Assembly (NCBI GenBank): GCA_025201805.1
Contig: MU619237.1
Location: 303,552-367,551 of the forward strand
Source of the DNA: Parasitella parasitica
Lineage: Eukaryota > Mucoromycota > Mucoromycetes > Mucorales > Mucoraceae
Length of the DNA: 64,000 bases
Direction of reading: 5' to 3'
Shown here: one piece after another, positions 42,028 through 53,548 of the stretch
How the letters are laid out: each line of letters begins with the position of its first letter
How positions within the stretch are numbered: position 1 is the first letter of the stretch
Translations under genes and position numbers: made by a program
The notes under the pieces: model-generated
Told to the model about the DNA's origin: nothing
Databases searched by the model: none
What the model saw: only the letters and a program-made list of their open reading frames with translations

Positions 42028-44001
42028 ATGATTCTCTCACGGTGCATGGTCTGTGAAACTGATTTAAACCAAGTTGATGATCCATTGGCATATCACGAAC
42101 AATACTTGACAAATCTAGTTGAAACTAACGAAAACGCAAGAAAGATATTTGCTTGTTTGCTTAGAATTCTGTTAATCTATAAACACGATGTTCGATACAA
42201 GAATTCACCTCGCTATCTAAGATTATGGATCATGTATATTTTCTATCTTCATACGTCTCTCATTTATCCTACTTTATTTGGCTTGATAGATAACAAAATA
42301 GGCGATAAGCTTGCCATATTGTATGAAGCTATCGCATATCAGCAGTTGCAAGAAAGAAGGTAACTCTATGGCTGCATGTATACAGCGATAACAATCGTAT
42401 TCATGAAAAGTAGACACCACGATGTAGAAGCTACTCTTTTATTGGGTATTAACCGCAATGCTCATCCATTAGCAAGGCTAAACAAAGCCCTACAAGAGTT
42501 CAAATCAACTGGGGTACTGCAATTCGACATAAATCAGTGCAGACTGGAATCGTACAAAGCAGCAGTTCAAATCGACCAGCATAATACTATGCATTTAACA
42601 AAAGTAGAAATATAACTAGCTGTATTAAAATCTAGCTTCTCATTTATTATTGCACTATAGAAACCTCAAACAGAAGAGCCTTTGAAAAATCATTTGAATT
42701 GGATCAATTTAAAATTACAGCATACAAAGCGTGGAGATATCCTTCGCCAATGCCACAAACGCCAATGCTCCTATGAAGAACTGAGAGCAAAAACACGATA
42801 TCATCGCCTCATTCGCAATCCAAATAACATGGGTCAAGATATCAAAAGAGAGGAGGATAGTGTACGGGGGTCTTTGTTCTATTTTACGAGGGATCATGTC
42901 GTGAATAACGCTCCAGCACGATACAAAGATCGGCAACGGCAGCTTAATGTAGTACAATTACCTTACACTCCTGGTTTTATTGCACATCGCCTCATGCTTA
43001 GCGGTGTAATGGACCGTGAGACTTATCACCTTCTCGACCAAACAAGTGCTCAAAAAGACATTTTAGACAAATTAAAGGAATGGTTTCATCATAAGCGAAA
43101 CATCACTCCCAAAAAGCTGATCAGTCTGGGCAATGACACATTCCATGTCGTAAGCAAACTAGGTCAAGGTGGTTTGGCTAATGTCTACTTGGTTCAGCAT
43201 ACAGCAACTTTCGCCTATTACGGCCTCAAAGTACAACAACCCCCTCATCCTTGGGAATATTACATATTTTGCCAAATACACGACAGAAAGTCGAGCCATA
43301 TAAGTGTATTGGATGTGTATGATTTCTATCAGTATAGCGATGCAAGTTTTTTACTCATGTATTTGGTACGGAACGGCACATTACTTGATGCTCTCAATTT
43401 ATCTCGTCCGCTGAAGAGTTTTATGCCTGAACCGATTGTTTTAATCATTATAACGCACCTGCTTGAGGATTTGATAAAGTTACACGGTCTTCAAATTGCT
43501 CACAATGACCTCAAATTAGACAATATCATGCTTGGCAACATCGAACAAGCTGCCGAATTCCCAAAAATCATGATAATTGACTTTGGTAATGCAATTGACG
43601 TCTCAGCATCACCTCCTCAAAGTTTGTTTCGAGCGAATTGGCCACCTGCTTGTCCCAAATCAGACTTTCCCCAGTTAAATCAATCTTATCCACCTTTCCA
43701 TGCAGATTACTGGCAATTAGCAACCATTGCACATCTATTATTGTATGGTACGCCGATGACTGCGTCAAAAAGTATGAATGCACACTATTCAATCCAGCAA
43801 CCCATTCGACGCTATTGGCATAAAGAGATCTGGACAGAGTTCTTTCAAATCTTGCTCAACCCTGCCTCATTCTCCGAGGAAGATAACCTGAATCGATTGT
43901 GGTCTCGATTCCAGCAAGCGAGCCAGAATGTATCTCAGACGACCATAATTTCATTCACGTCGATGCTCCAAGCAAATGCTCACATCAAACAATCTGCGTA
44001 A
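42028..44001 (+). CDS. BUB1: Spindle-checkpoint kinase BUB1 (compact form)
   Basis: Three exons: 42028-42359, 42411-42603 and 42661-44001, giving 621 residues. Residues 20-150 match the Mad3/BUB1 homology region: YKNSPRYLRLWIMYIF, NKIGDKLAILYEAIAYQQL, and LLLGINRNAHPLARLNKALQ after splicing. The kinase domain occupies about 335-600. It has a glycine loop GQGGLANVYLV (343 on), Lys365 in YGLKVQQP and the BUB1-like PHPWEYYIFCQI. The catalytic loop is HNDLKLDN (456-463, where BUB1 usually has HGDIKPDN), and DFG is at 482-484. BUB1 sits at kinetochores, phosphorylates histone H2A and recruits checkpoint proteins. The middle between TPR and kinase is only about 180 residues, far shorter than in yeast or human BUB1. 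Intron 1 uses AAAAG at 42410 as acceptor. Confidence 0.85.
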
Positions 44002-44258
44002 ATGATTCGAAATATTAAACAATAACAAGAATAAAAATAATACAAAAAAGCAATTTTACGCTATTGAGTGTGGGTACGACACCTCATACATTAATGAACA
44101 TTAATGGGAAGCACTGATCTAATACGGCCTAGGTTACACTATTTCAGTTCTTTATTGGAAAGGAAAATGAGAAGATTCAGACATATTGAAAAATCTGCGC
44201 TCAATGGTTTATTTTTAGGTATATGATAATATCTCTTTAACAAGTGTCTATATTAATA

Positions 44259-46043
44259 CTATGTCCTGATATTAATTTTGCCTGCTTTTGTCATACTTCT
44301 GACACCTTTGTATGGCTTGTAGCCTTCATGGAATAGTCGAAGACTATCGACTTTAAGACCAGACACAGAGAACATATTGATTTGAAATTCTAATCCTATA
44401 CTCATTCCGACTTCTGGATTCGACTCACTTGTGCTAAAGGTGCCGGATAGTACGGGCGCTCTGTCTCTCTGTGATAGCTTACCAATTTCCCATCGGATAG
44501 ACTATAAAGCGGTTTTTTAGCGATATAAACAACCATTGTAGTTATAGACGAACATCTACCTTGTTGACAGGATCATACATATATTGCCCATAATTGCAGG
44601 TTGCATTGACACTGGTAGTGCTCTTTGGCATAGGCAAGACGAGAACAATCTTTTCAATTGACTTTCCATCTGTTGATCTAGGATGAACTGTAATATCATA
44701 TCGACCTCCATTTTTTGTGGGCATGATTTGTGGCTTTATCTGCAAAGGCATTGCTTGATATGGGGACAATGTGGCCCTGGATATGCACGCATTGGTTAAA
44801 ATCACAATTTCCCCATAAACCATCAAAATGAAATTAACCTGTATGACATTAACTTGAATTGTCCATCTGGAGGGACAAAAGACAAGACCTTTTCGCTATC
44901 CCATTTACGGTACCTGCCACACAAAATCTGCATATAAGTTATGGAATAAAACCGCCACATCGTTGTTTATACCTCACACAGGGATGAAAACTAACATCAT
45001 CGATGACTTTGGCATTCACAAAATTTAATGACAAATCAGGCATTCCACTCAATTTACTGTTAGCTTGCACAACGCCATGAGCTTCGCAAGAGACAACTGT
45101 CCCATTGCTAAGAATATATCAGCATCATATCTAGTAACCTTGTAAACAACACTTACGCTGAAATAGTTGCATCGATCTCCTCGATGATATCGAAGTAAAT
45201 CTCGTTTTGCGTATATTTGACGCCAGCTTTTCTCCATGGTATATTCGACATACTCTGTGGAAACTTGGGTGCCACACTACCGAAAAAAAAAAAAAAAAGC
45301 AGAATCAATATCCATCCTTATGAGAATAGCACTTACTAAACCTCACCCTGCTGCTGCGCCAACAGTAGTCATCATCTTGTTCATAATCGTAGGTGGCATG
45401 ATGAGTTCCTTCAATGCATTTGGCTCGGTTGTCAACGGGTATCCGTAATCCATCATTTCTTCCAATAGCTTGCAGACGCAGATCAGTATGTAATATCGCT
45501 ATCATGCACCACAAAATTACCTGATATACTGTAACGAAATTCTCTCTGATGGACGACTCTGATACATCGCCCAAATAATCGGTCAAAACATCCATGATAC
45601 GATGAATAAATTCAAACACCAACATGGGGTCCACTGTGTCAACAAAAATAAGCACTCTGTCTTTGCATACAAGTAGCTAAACCAAACCTTCTCTCTCTAC
45701 AGGGCACAGCCAGGTTAAGCCGTCTCGTAATACATTCAGTAACCAGTACTTGTTGGATTCTAAAACAGGGGGAACATCGTCCTGTGTGAAAAAGGGCTCC
45801 TTCATAGATAAACCTTTGCCTCCGTTATTGTCTTCCATAGAGCCAGGCAGAGAGTTTTTGAATTTGGTACATTCATCATTGAACACATCCACAATTTGCC
45901 TAGAGATGATCCCACGCCAGTGCTTTTCAATAATGATTTTGCTGTTGTTGTTTGTTTGTTGGGTCAGATAAGGGATCAGAAATGATATGGCCCAGTTGCT
46001 TTGCTTACCCTTGGCTATTGATCACAAACAGTGAGTTGATCAT
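44259..46043 (-). CDS. APM3: AP-3 adaptor complex mu subunit
   Basis: Nine exons on the minus strand: 46043-46009, 45941-45688, 45633-45521, 45468-45347, 45276-45157, 45107-44973, 44913-44839, 44776-44560 and 44501-44259, giving 437 residues (human AP3M1 has 418). The N-terminal longin domain reads MINSLFVINSQG, IIIEKHWRGIISRQ, DPMLVFEFIHRIMDVL and SESSIRENFVTVYQ. The mu homology domain follows with VPWRKAGVKYTQNEI-like text (IPWRKAGVKYTQNEIYFDII), KLSGMPDLSL and DDVSFHPCVR, typical for AP-3. The subunit selects tyrosine-motif cargo for vesicles going from Golgi/endosome to the vacuole. The many small introns with phases that add up to one open frame support the model. Confidence 0.93.
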
Positions 46044-47975
46044 TTTAATCTAAAGAAGTACGCGAATGAACTGGAAGAAGGTTAGTTTATTGTTTTGTTT
46101 CAATTTTATTTCGGTTCGTTCGAGTCACGAATGCATTCGTTTGGTATTGAATAACCGATGGAACATGCCATAGCGCCAAGAACTTGAACCTAATGCCTTG
46201 GAAGCGCTCTTTCTCCCTTCTAAGGCTATCCTCTAGTAGTTGGGGGATAATGCCTTGAAGGTGATACTTGGATGCAATGCGTAGTGTTGCCTAGGATTAT
46301 TGCTCGCTTTCAGCGTCTTTCATTCAAGATTAAACTTCCTATTTCCTAGTGAATAAACTATTGTGTATGGCATTTCATTTTCTTTCAATGTTGTGTGGCA
46401 ACTTTTTTGATAGCCTTGCCATCTATTAAAAAAAAAAGGGGGGGGGCAATGATCACGTAGTAGGCATACATATGAAATATAGGAAACATTTTTTCCTAAG
46501 ATATTGTTAAGCAAGGTATTGCTATAAAATCGTATAGTAGAATATACGTACAATAGCTGATTACTGCATCATACGCTTCAATATTAAACTTTTTGACAAA
46601 TTTATTCCTTCTGCCTCTAGGATACATAGCCTTTCCATCACGAAAAAGCCTAAAGACTGGTTGCCGACTAGATATCACTCTCATTACTGATTTAGGCTTA
46701 TTTTCGTCAAATTATACCTTTTTCGGCCAATTCAAGCGCTCGGAGCTACACCAAATGTTTTCTCGTAACTCGCTGCTATTATCTGAAGAGTTTCCCCCAA
46801 AAAAGTAAATGACAAGAAAATCGCCAATTTTTGGTAATTTTTCATGAGGGACCCCTCATGGAAAGTTGATGGAAAACACAAATCCTCGAATTTGACCCAA
46901 AAAACGTAGCTTTTTACTAAGGGGTATATTAGTCAAAAATATTCTGTCTTACTTCCAAAATAATGTACAACTGCCATTTTAGGTATTATTTATGCAAAAT
47001 ATAGTCTCTGCATCAAAAAACACATTTTGCTTCAATCGCAAATTACTCGAGATTTCTAATCAAAAGTTTGTTTAAAATACATACTGTTAGACACGAAATT
47101 TAATATTTTACAAGTCTACTTAGTATTATAACGGATACTTTCTTAATACGTTTTAGAGATAATGGCGAAATTGTGTCAGATGAATCCGAAATCCTGTCCA
47201 TTAACCAAATCTACGAAGAAACGGGATGTCGGAGAATAAAGCCGGTATCACCACCACTGCTACTGCCATTACTACTACAAAGATTTCAGATTTTGGTTGG
47301 TAGCAAGGTACATAATGCCTCGTAAAAAGGATCCAACAGAAAAAAAAATTAGAAAGAAAGAGAGATACAATAAAATTGAAATAACCAAGATGTTTTTCAA
47401 AACTTTTGAAATAGCTCCAATGGTCGAAAATAGTTGAATGAAGCCGCAAAATCATTGCATTTTGTGTTGGTTTAATGTCAATTTATATTGCTAGTTTCGT
47501 AATTTCTTTATTTTTCGATATATTGAAAAAACGTATACATAATCTCGAGTGTGTTGTATTCGAAAAAAAGCTATTTTATTCTGTTTTCTTTGGCTTAAAT
47601 CAGGTAACATTTCAGAGCTCTAGAGCCATCAATCCTAAAACAGACTTGTTTATCAGATCAAAAAGACAAAGTGACCTTCTATTTAACAGGGATCAACTCA
47701 TGGCCGTACAAGGATATAAATCATAACAGTGCGAACCATAGCAGGTTTGGGTACTAGGTCGGTACCACAAGCTTTTTGAGTCCTACAATGCAAAATGGCT
47801 TTTTTCTCATTTGGTGACTGATTTGTAGGCTAAACTTACTACATTTGTCAAAAAAAAAGCTTTTTCTTTCTTCGTCTATAAATAATAGTTCTAGAGACAT
47901 CTTTACTCGATTCTCGTGCTTTCCATATACACAATTACCTTGTTTCTCTAGCCACTCGCACATGAATATTACAAA
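46044..47975. other. Gene-poor region with decayed repeat sequence
   Basis: No intact gene. The minus ORF 46496-46684 and the plus ORF 46593-46808 are mutual shadows without motifs. 46885-46940 resembles 12145-12195. An open frame around 47158-47320 (reading NGEIVSDESEILSINQIYEE) follows an AG acceptor-like site and may be a relic exon. Confidence 0.45.
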
Positions 47976-50184
47976 ATGCCTGGTACTACAGCGACATCAC
48001 CTCCACAGCCTTCAATAGAAGCTGAAAATAACAGCGAACAACCTTCCGAAGATCTATTGAACGTTGACAAAAATGAAGAGTAATGTGTATAACGTCAAAT
48101 GCGAGACGTAAATAAAAGGGTGATCTGTATTAACACATATGCTATAGCTACCAGTCAGTCTTACAAGCCTTACAAGTGTTGAAGCAACAGTTGGCCATCG
48201 CCACAAGCGATGTACAAGTCCTTGGAACCCTAAAATCCGAAGCACTTGCGGATCCTTACTCGTTCATTAGCAACCTTAGAAAAAAAGTAAGCATAAAAGC
48301 AGTTTGTAATGGAAACGCTTACATTTTTTTTTTTTTTTTTTTTAATATTTCAACAGTCGAAAGACAAAATGCCAAAACTACAAAAGGTAGTTGCTGTGCC
48401 TGATATCAATTGGAACAAGTATCGCTTTTTGCCTGAATCAAGAATTGTACAACAACAAGCTGCTTTGAATGATTTGATACTACAAGCCAAAAAATCCGCT
48501 TATTGCGTAAAGTGTCCTTTGATCAATTTTTTTTTTATGGTGGACAACTAACATGATATTTATTTATACTGCAGAGCATATTAGATACTACGGCAGAATA
48601 TATCTCAACACCCTCGACCACACCAACCGCTGCGAAGAGTCTGCAGCAAGAATTAGCCAAGGCAACTCAAGCCATGCTTCAAATTCCCTTTCGTGCTTCT
48701 TCCGTTTCAGACATTTCAGAGGATGAGGCAGACGACATAGAAAGTCTAGGCGCCAAAGCAGCCCCTAGATCAATACGCGGCATCGTTTCTTCTGACAGAA
48801 AACTTGTTTCCGGTAAAGGCAAGGGAAAGAGAAGGACTTCGACTGTTCAGACTGGAAGAGACTTGCAGGCAAGCTCTATGGAAGTTTCTGAAGCAGAAAG
48901 GTAAATCCAGCTATGCATATCTTTCGCACATTCGACCAACTCTATCTATCCATTATGCTAGCCCTGCCGTATCTAGACTTCAATCAATGGAGCCTCCAGC
49001 ACCTGATGAATATACTCCTACACCAGAGACAAATTCAGTAAGTTATGGACCGCTAAAGTGAAGAATCAGCATGTTGACATCAAAGTATAGGACGATTCGT
49101 CTCGAGTGCTGACATTTAACCAACCTTGGTCAGACCAGGAGCAGGTACATTTATATATCCATATGTTGACAGTAGTTGGTGGTGATAACTGACGTTATAT
49201 CACTTTATTAAGCAACGGCTGCAAGAATTATTAATCACGTTCCCAGATGAGCCTGTTCAGGCACAAAGATTCAACAAAATTTCAAAAGCGTTGGGCACTC
49301 GTACACCACGGCAAGTGGCAAGTCGAGTACAAAAGTACTTTATCAAGCTTGCCAAAATGGGATTGCCAGTTCCTGGTAGAATTACAATTCCCGTAAGAAA
49401 ATGCCCACTCTTCTTTAATACGTATTTTTATATTCACATTTATTATCAATTGGCAGCCTTCTTGCATGCCTAAAACCGATATTACGGTGAAAAAACCAAA
49501 GGCGAAATCGAAAGCAAAGAACACTCAAGGACGCATATCGAAACCTTCTGCACCTCCAGTGCTACGAACATCAGGCATCGGTTACAACAGCATTATGTCT
49601 GGTGGGTTCACTAAGCAAAGAATATCGGGCGGACATTATGCAAATACATCTGGTCCGCCCGCTGTATATATGTCGGACGATGAGGAGGACACCAGCGTCA
49701 AAGAGATGATGCGAAATGCAAGTTCATCTTGCTTTAGTGTTTATGGATTTGGTTACTAAATTATTTGCTGTATTTAGGCCGCGGCTAATGGCGCAACGGA
49801 AGTTGTTCACGAAGGATATGCTGTAAGTTACCTTGCTCGCCCCCGCCCCCCTCTGATCGAACATGTATTAACCAGACGTCCTAGTGCGATTCTTGCGGAG
49901 CAGAGCCTATTGTAGGCGTTTTGTATAAATGCGTTGTATGTGATGTAAGCGAAGAAGTTGATTTATGCGGAAGTTGTATGGAAAAAGGCACATTTACAAA
50001 CGGTAATGATGTAAACGAGTGGATTTCGTCTCAAAGAGTTGCTTATCTTTTTTTTTAATTAGACCATCATACACTGGATCATTCGTTTGAAGCAGTGCGA
50101 ACGGCGAACCCTTTACCCTACTATGCCGATGACGACTACAAATCGCCCGAACATCTAGGAGAATATAGCTATCTTGGGTTTTAG
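47976..50184 (+). CDS. ZZZ3: ZZZ3-like protein (Myb/SANT plus ZZ zinc finger)
   Basis: Eleven exons: 47976-48079, 48148-48286, 48357-48506, 48575-48900, 48977-49037, 49091-49144, 49213-49392, 49457-49717, 49778-49822, 49885-50002 and 50063-50184, giving 519 residues. A Myb/SANT region reads QPWSDQEQQRLQELLITFP, then KISKALGTRTPRQVASRVQK and YFIKLAKMGLPVPGR, closely like ZZZ3. The C-terminal ZZ finger has CDSCGAEPIVGVLYKC, CDVSEEVDLCGSC and DHHTLDHSFE. In animals ZZZ3 belongs to the ATAC histone acetyltransferase complex and reads histone H3. A similar role is inferred. Intron 8 is non-canonical GC..AG (donor GCAAGT at 49718), the only choice that keeps frame. Confidence 0.85.
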
Positions 50185-50357
50185 TGTTTTTCTTTAATTT
50201 ATTTTATAATACAATGATGTGATGAAATGAAGATTTGGATTGTATAAAAAAAAAATAGTAGTGTGTGTGTGTGTGTGCGACTGGAAGAGGGTATTTACAA
50301 ATAAGAAATGTAATTTACATGTATATAAGAGGGGGGGTGGAAGGCGAAGGTTATTTA

Positions 50358-51692
50358 CTACTGTTTCTTTGAGCCTGACATGCTTGTATGATGATGGTCG
50401 CGATTCAAGGCATCGATGCCTTTCTCACACACCAAAATAGACCGAGTCCATTCCATTTGCAATACCTGTTCAGCAGTGATACGCGTCTCGGGATTAGGGT
50501 CCAATAAGCTGTAAATGAGTTCACGCATGGGATCAGGAAACTTTTTGAAGTTTGGGAATGTTTTGGCAGGATTGTGTCTGACATAGTTGCGAAATTCACG
50601 GTCTGATTTCTGGTCTGCACGGATCCAAGCATGGCCGCCGCGCCACATGGAATACATGACAATCCCTGCCGACCAGATGTCAGCATTAGCGCCCCAGTAG
50701 TCGTGGTCCTTTTCGAAAGCCTCGGGCGCAATATAAGGCTCGGAACCCACCAAGCCATGACTCTTATGGCCCGTCTTTTCCCAAGCGCAGCGAAAGACAT
50801 CCGAGACACCAAAGTCTGTGATTTTTAATTTGCCGTCTAGAGTCAACAGTAGGTTTTCAGGCTTAATGTCGCGATGTGCCACGCCCACAGAGTGAAGATA
50901 GGCCAAGCCCTGCATCATCTGCTTGAAGCAGCAGGTCAGCTCCAGCTCGGCCATATGCTCTGACATGATGACAGAAAACAGATCGCCTCCAGGACAGTAC
51001 TCCATCACTGTGCAGTACCTACTCTGGTCGTCTAGCACCAGATCGATCGTTTCGACGACATTGACATGACGAAATGTAGAAGAAATGCAGAACTCGCTAG
51101 TCAGTTTTTTCATGTAATCTTTCTCAGATTCCGCCTTGTTGCGCTTGCGAAATTGCTTGATGGCATACAGCTTGCAGGATTTGCGGCTTTGAGAACCAGA
51201 CGACGAGGGGATCATGCTTTTGCTACGGCACACAGAGATTATGGCAGTGGAGCCCTTGCCGAGCCGCTTGTAGCATTCGCCATATTCCCGAAGATTGGTC
51301 GTATTCAAGCGATGCAATTTGCTAGTGCCGACAGACATGGAATCGCTGATAGAATCGCTGCTGCTCTTTATCGTAGTCAGCGTCTGTCTTGACACGGACG
51401 GGGAAAGCTGGACTGGTGTGGTATTGGCTGAAGTACTGTCTACTGATTTAGGATGCTGCGCATGCTTAGTATGTTGATCTGATTTGGATGCTTGTTGCTG
51501 AGATTGGTGGTGGATGTGCAATTGCTTGAAGAGCCAATTTTTGCCATCCTCAAATGTGGTATCGGACGAAGAAGCCATTGATGATGAGTCCCTTGAGTTT
51601 CTTCGGCTAGTTTGAGTGGAGCAGATTTTTGGATTGGGCTTTCCGTGAGGCTTCTGCTGAGACATGTGGAAGAGATTGGACAAGTGAACCAT
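50358..51692 (-). CDS. Ser/Thr protein kinase of the Hal4/Hal5/Npr1 type
   Basis: A single exon of 444 residues from the Met at 51692 (MVHLSNLFHMSQQ). The frame is open upstream to 51761, but that text is Phe-rich leader and is not used. The N-terminal 110 residues are Ser-rich and disordered. The kinase domain has YGECYKRLGKGSTAIISVCR, LYAIKQFRKR (Lys of VAIK), AHRDIKPENLLL, KITDFGVSDVFRC and GSEPYIAPEAFE, followed by DYWGANADIWSAGIV. The long insert near the glycine loop (SMIPSSSGSQSRKS) and the DFGVSDVF text are typical of the fungal Hal4/Sat4, Hal5 and Npr1 group, which regulates plasma-membrane nutrient and K+ transporters. It is probably a kinase of ion/nutrient homeostasis; the exact member is unclear. 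Confidence 0.85.
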   Translation of the reverse strand: MVHLSNLFHMSQQKPHGKPNPKICSTQTSRRNSRDSSSMASSSDTTFEDGKNWLFKQLHIHHQSQQQASKSDQHTKHAQHPKSVDSTSANTTPVQLSPSVSRQTLTTIKSSSDSISDSMSVGTSKLHRLNTTNLREYGECYKRLGKGSTAIISVCRSKSMIPSSSGSQSRKSCKLYAIKQFRKRNKAESEKDYMKKLTSEFCISSTFRHVNVVETIDLVLDDQSRYCTVMEYCPGGDLFSVIMSEHMAELELTCCFKQMMQGLAYLHSVGVAHRDIKPENLLLTLDGKLKITDFGVSDVFRCAWEKTGHKSHGLVGSEPYIAPEAFEKDHDYWGANADIWSAGIVMYSMWRGGHAWIRADQKSDREFRNYVRHNPAKTFPNFKKFPDPMRELIYSLLDPNPETRITAEQVLQMEWTRSILVCEKGIDALNRDHHHTSMSGSKKQ

Positions 51693-52418
51693 TGTTGGAG
51701 GGAAAAAAAAATAGATAAAAAAAATATATGAAAAGAGCCTTTCTTTAATACAATTGAACAAAAGTTTCCCTCCTTTATGTGCGTATGTTTTCTGTCTGAT
51801 TTATTTCTTATAGATGTCAAGAAAGAAGGAAAAAGCGAAAAATTTACCCTACCTTTGTAGTTGTAAAAAGCCTCTCATCCGTTTTTTCTTTTGATCGGAG
51901 ACAATGCCTTATATGTATACATTGATGGCACATTCATTCATAATCCAAAGGGCTGCTGTCCAATCAAGCAGGTCTCATATGTAAGCATCGACTCGGGCCA
52001 TTTTCGATTTGGTAGCAAACTACTTTTAGGACTGGCATGCAATAATTTGAACGAAAGCTGCTTGTAGTTAAGACGTCGTGGTACCGAAATATTAGCATTA
52101 TAATGACTGCATTCATTGTTCCTACGACGAGATAAAAAAAACATGGATTGGGCTGCTGGTATGTACTCGCTACTTTTTGTATCAAAAGTAAACATTTGTG
52201 AGTATTTTTGTGCTCCATAAACAAGCGAGCATCAATTCGTATCTCTACAGATCGATGGAGAGGATCTATAACGCATTATCTCCCCCCCCCCTTTTTTTTT
52301 TTCTTCTTTCAATTCGTAAAAAGAATAATCAAAAGTTTAATGATATTAATCAACAATAAAAAGAACGCTTTCCCATTTATTGATTAAAACAATGCAACGC
52401 AATCAGAAAAAAAAGAGC
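51693..52418. other. Spacer between kinase and RPL9
   Basis: No gene is recognised. It contains the kinase promoter side and the 3' end region of the ribosomal protein gene, with a C-run followed by a T-run at 52281-52301. Confidence 0.5.
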
Positions 52419-52982
52419 TTAAGCAGATTCCAAAACGTTACGCTCAGAAACGTAGATACCGTCCAAGAACTTACGGATATCCTTATTCTTGACGAGACAA
52501 GATTGTTGGATGTCAGCAGCAGATTGAGAGACGTTTTCCAAAGAGTTACCAGTCAAGGTAAGCTCGTCCTTTTGGCCAGCGGAGGCAGAGACAGTGACAC
52601 CTTCACGCATGTTGACATGGAAGACAACCTTTTGACCCAAAAAGTTACGGATCTCGACAGCATCATTACTGCCGCTGATAATGACGTTGATGGGGAAATG
52701 TGCGTATACATAACGCATCTTGTATTCGAAGCCCTTGGTGACACCAACAATCATGTTGTTGATCAAAGAGCGAACGGTACGGATACAGGCAACGTGCTTA
52801 CGGAGACCGTGGTGGACGATGAACTTGATCTTTTCACCAACAATCTTGATCTCAATGTTCAAGTGACGAAGGTTCTTGGAGAGCTCACCGCGGGGACCAG
52901 TGACAGTAACTTGGCGAGACTTGATGACAACCTTAACACCCTCAGGGATAACGAGTTCGTCTTGCTTGTAGATATCCTTCAT
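52419..52982 (-). CDS. RPL9: 60S ribosomal protein L9 (uL6)
   Basis: A single exon of 187 residues on the minus strand. It starts [20 protein letters not shown], then [63 protein letters not shown] and [20 protein letters not shown]. It matches eukaryotic L9 along its full length. Codon choice is strongly biased to C/G-ending and AAG codons, unlike its AT-rich neighbours, as expected for a highly expressed gene. It belongs to the large ribosomal subunit near the factor-binding region. The frame is open upstream to 53030 but the L9 start is clear. Confidence 0.97.
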   Translation of the reverse strand: MKDIYKQDELVIPEGVKVVIKSRQVTVTGPRGELSKNLRHLNIEIKIVGEKIKFIVHHGLRKHVACIRTVRSLINNMIVGVTKGFEYKMRYVYAHFPINVIISGSNDAVEIRNFLGQKVVFHVNMREGVTVSASAGQKDELTLTGNSLENVSQSAADIQQSCLVKNKDIRKFLDGIYVSERNVLESA

Positions 52983-53548
52983 TGTAAAATTACGCCCTAT
53001 AGAACTGTTGGTATACGTGTGACATATCAAAGTTTAAATGGCTTGAGATGTGCTGCAGTGCAGTGTGTCCATCAAAAATTTAGCAAAGATTCGCCTGCGC
53101 AACCATCCATACATCCATCTATCCATCTATCCACCCATATATCCATCCACAGCAACAACATCATCACAGGCCATTGATTCATAATAGTACATACCAGATG
53201 CTTTTGGAGAAGGGGAAAAGAGGAGGATCTAAACAATGTGGATATTTTCACTCTTTAATTCCACACAGCCTTGGGTTGTGGCCCACCCACTTTTTTTTTT
53301 TTTTTTTTTTTTTTNNNNNNNNNNNNNNNNNNNNNNNNNTTGCCCGCCGGGCAACAGCTGCTCTGTACCAGTTGTGTATAATTCAGGGTGGCTTATGATC
53401 GTCAACCAAATGTTTGTGATTATAGGTTATTTATTGGGTTTGTGTACATAAAAATAATGAACAATCGTATATATGTATGTATATTTAAGTAGTGTATAGT
53501 CAGATATGTAAAAAATAGTAGGGTAAGTGTAATAATATAGCATGTCTA
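52983..53548. other. RPL9 promoter region with assembly gap
   Basis: No gene. It holds a CATC-rich repeat (53100-53150), a poly-T run and the 25-N gap (53315-53339). Translated frames running through the Ns are artefacts. Confidence 0.6.

Noticed and set aside
51693-51761. Hydrophobic N-terminal extension on the Hal4-like kinase
   Set aside because: The Phe/Ile-rich start is the translated T-rich leader. Met at 51692 begins the Ser-rich sequence expected in this family.
53174-53451. ORFs running through the 25-N gap
   Set aside because: They include undetermined bases and poly-Phe from a T-run, so there is no evidence for a gene.
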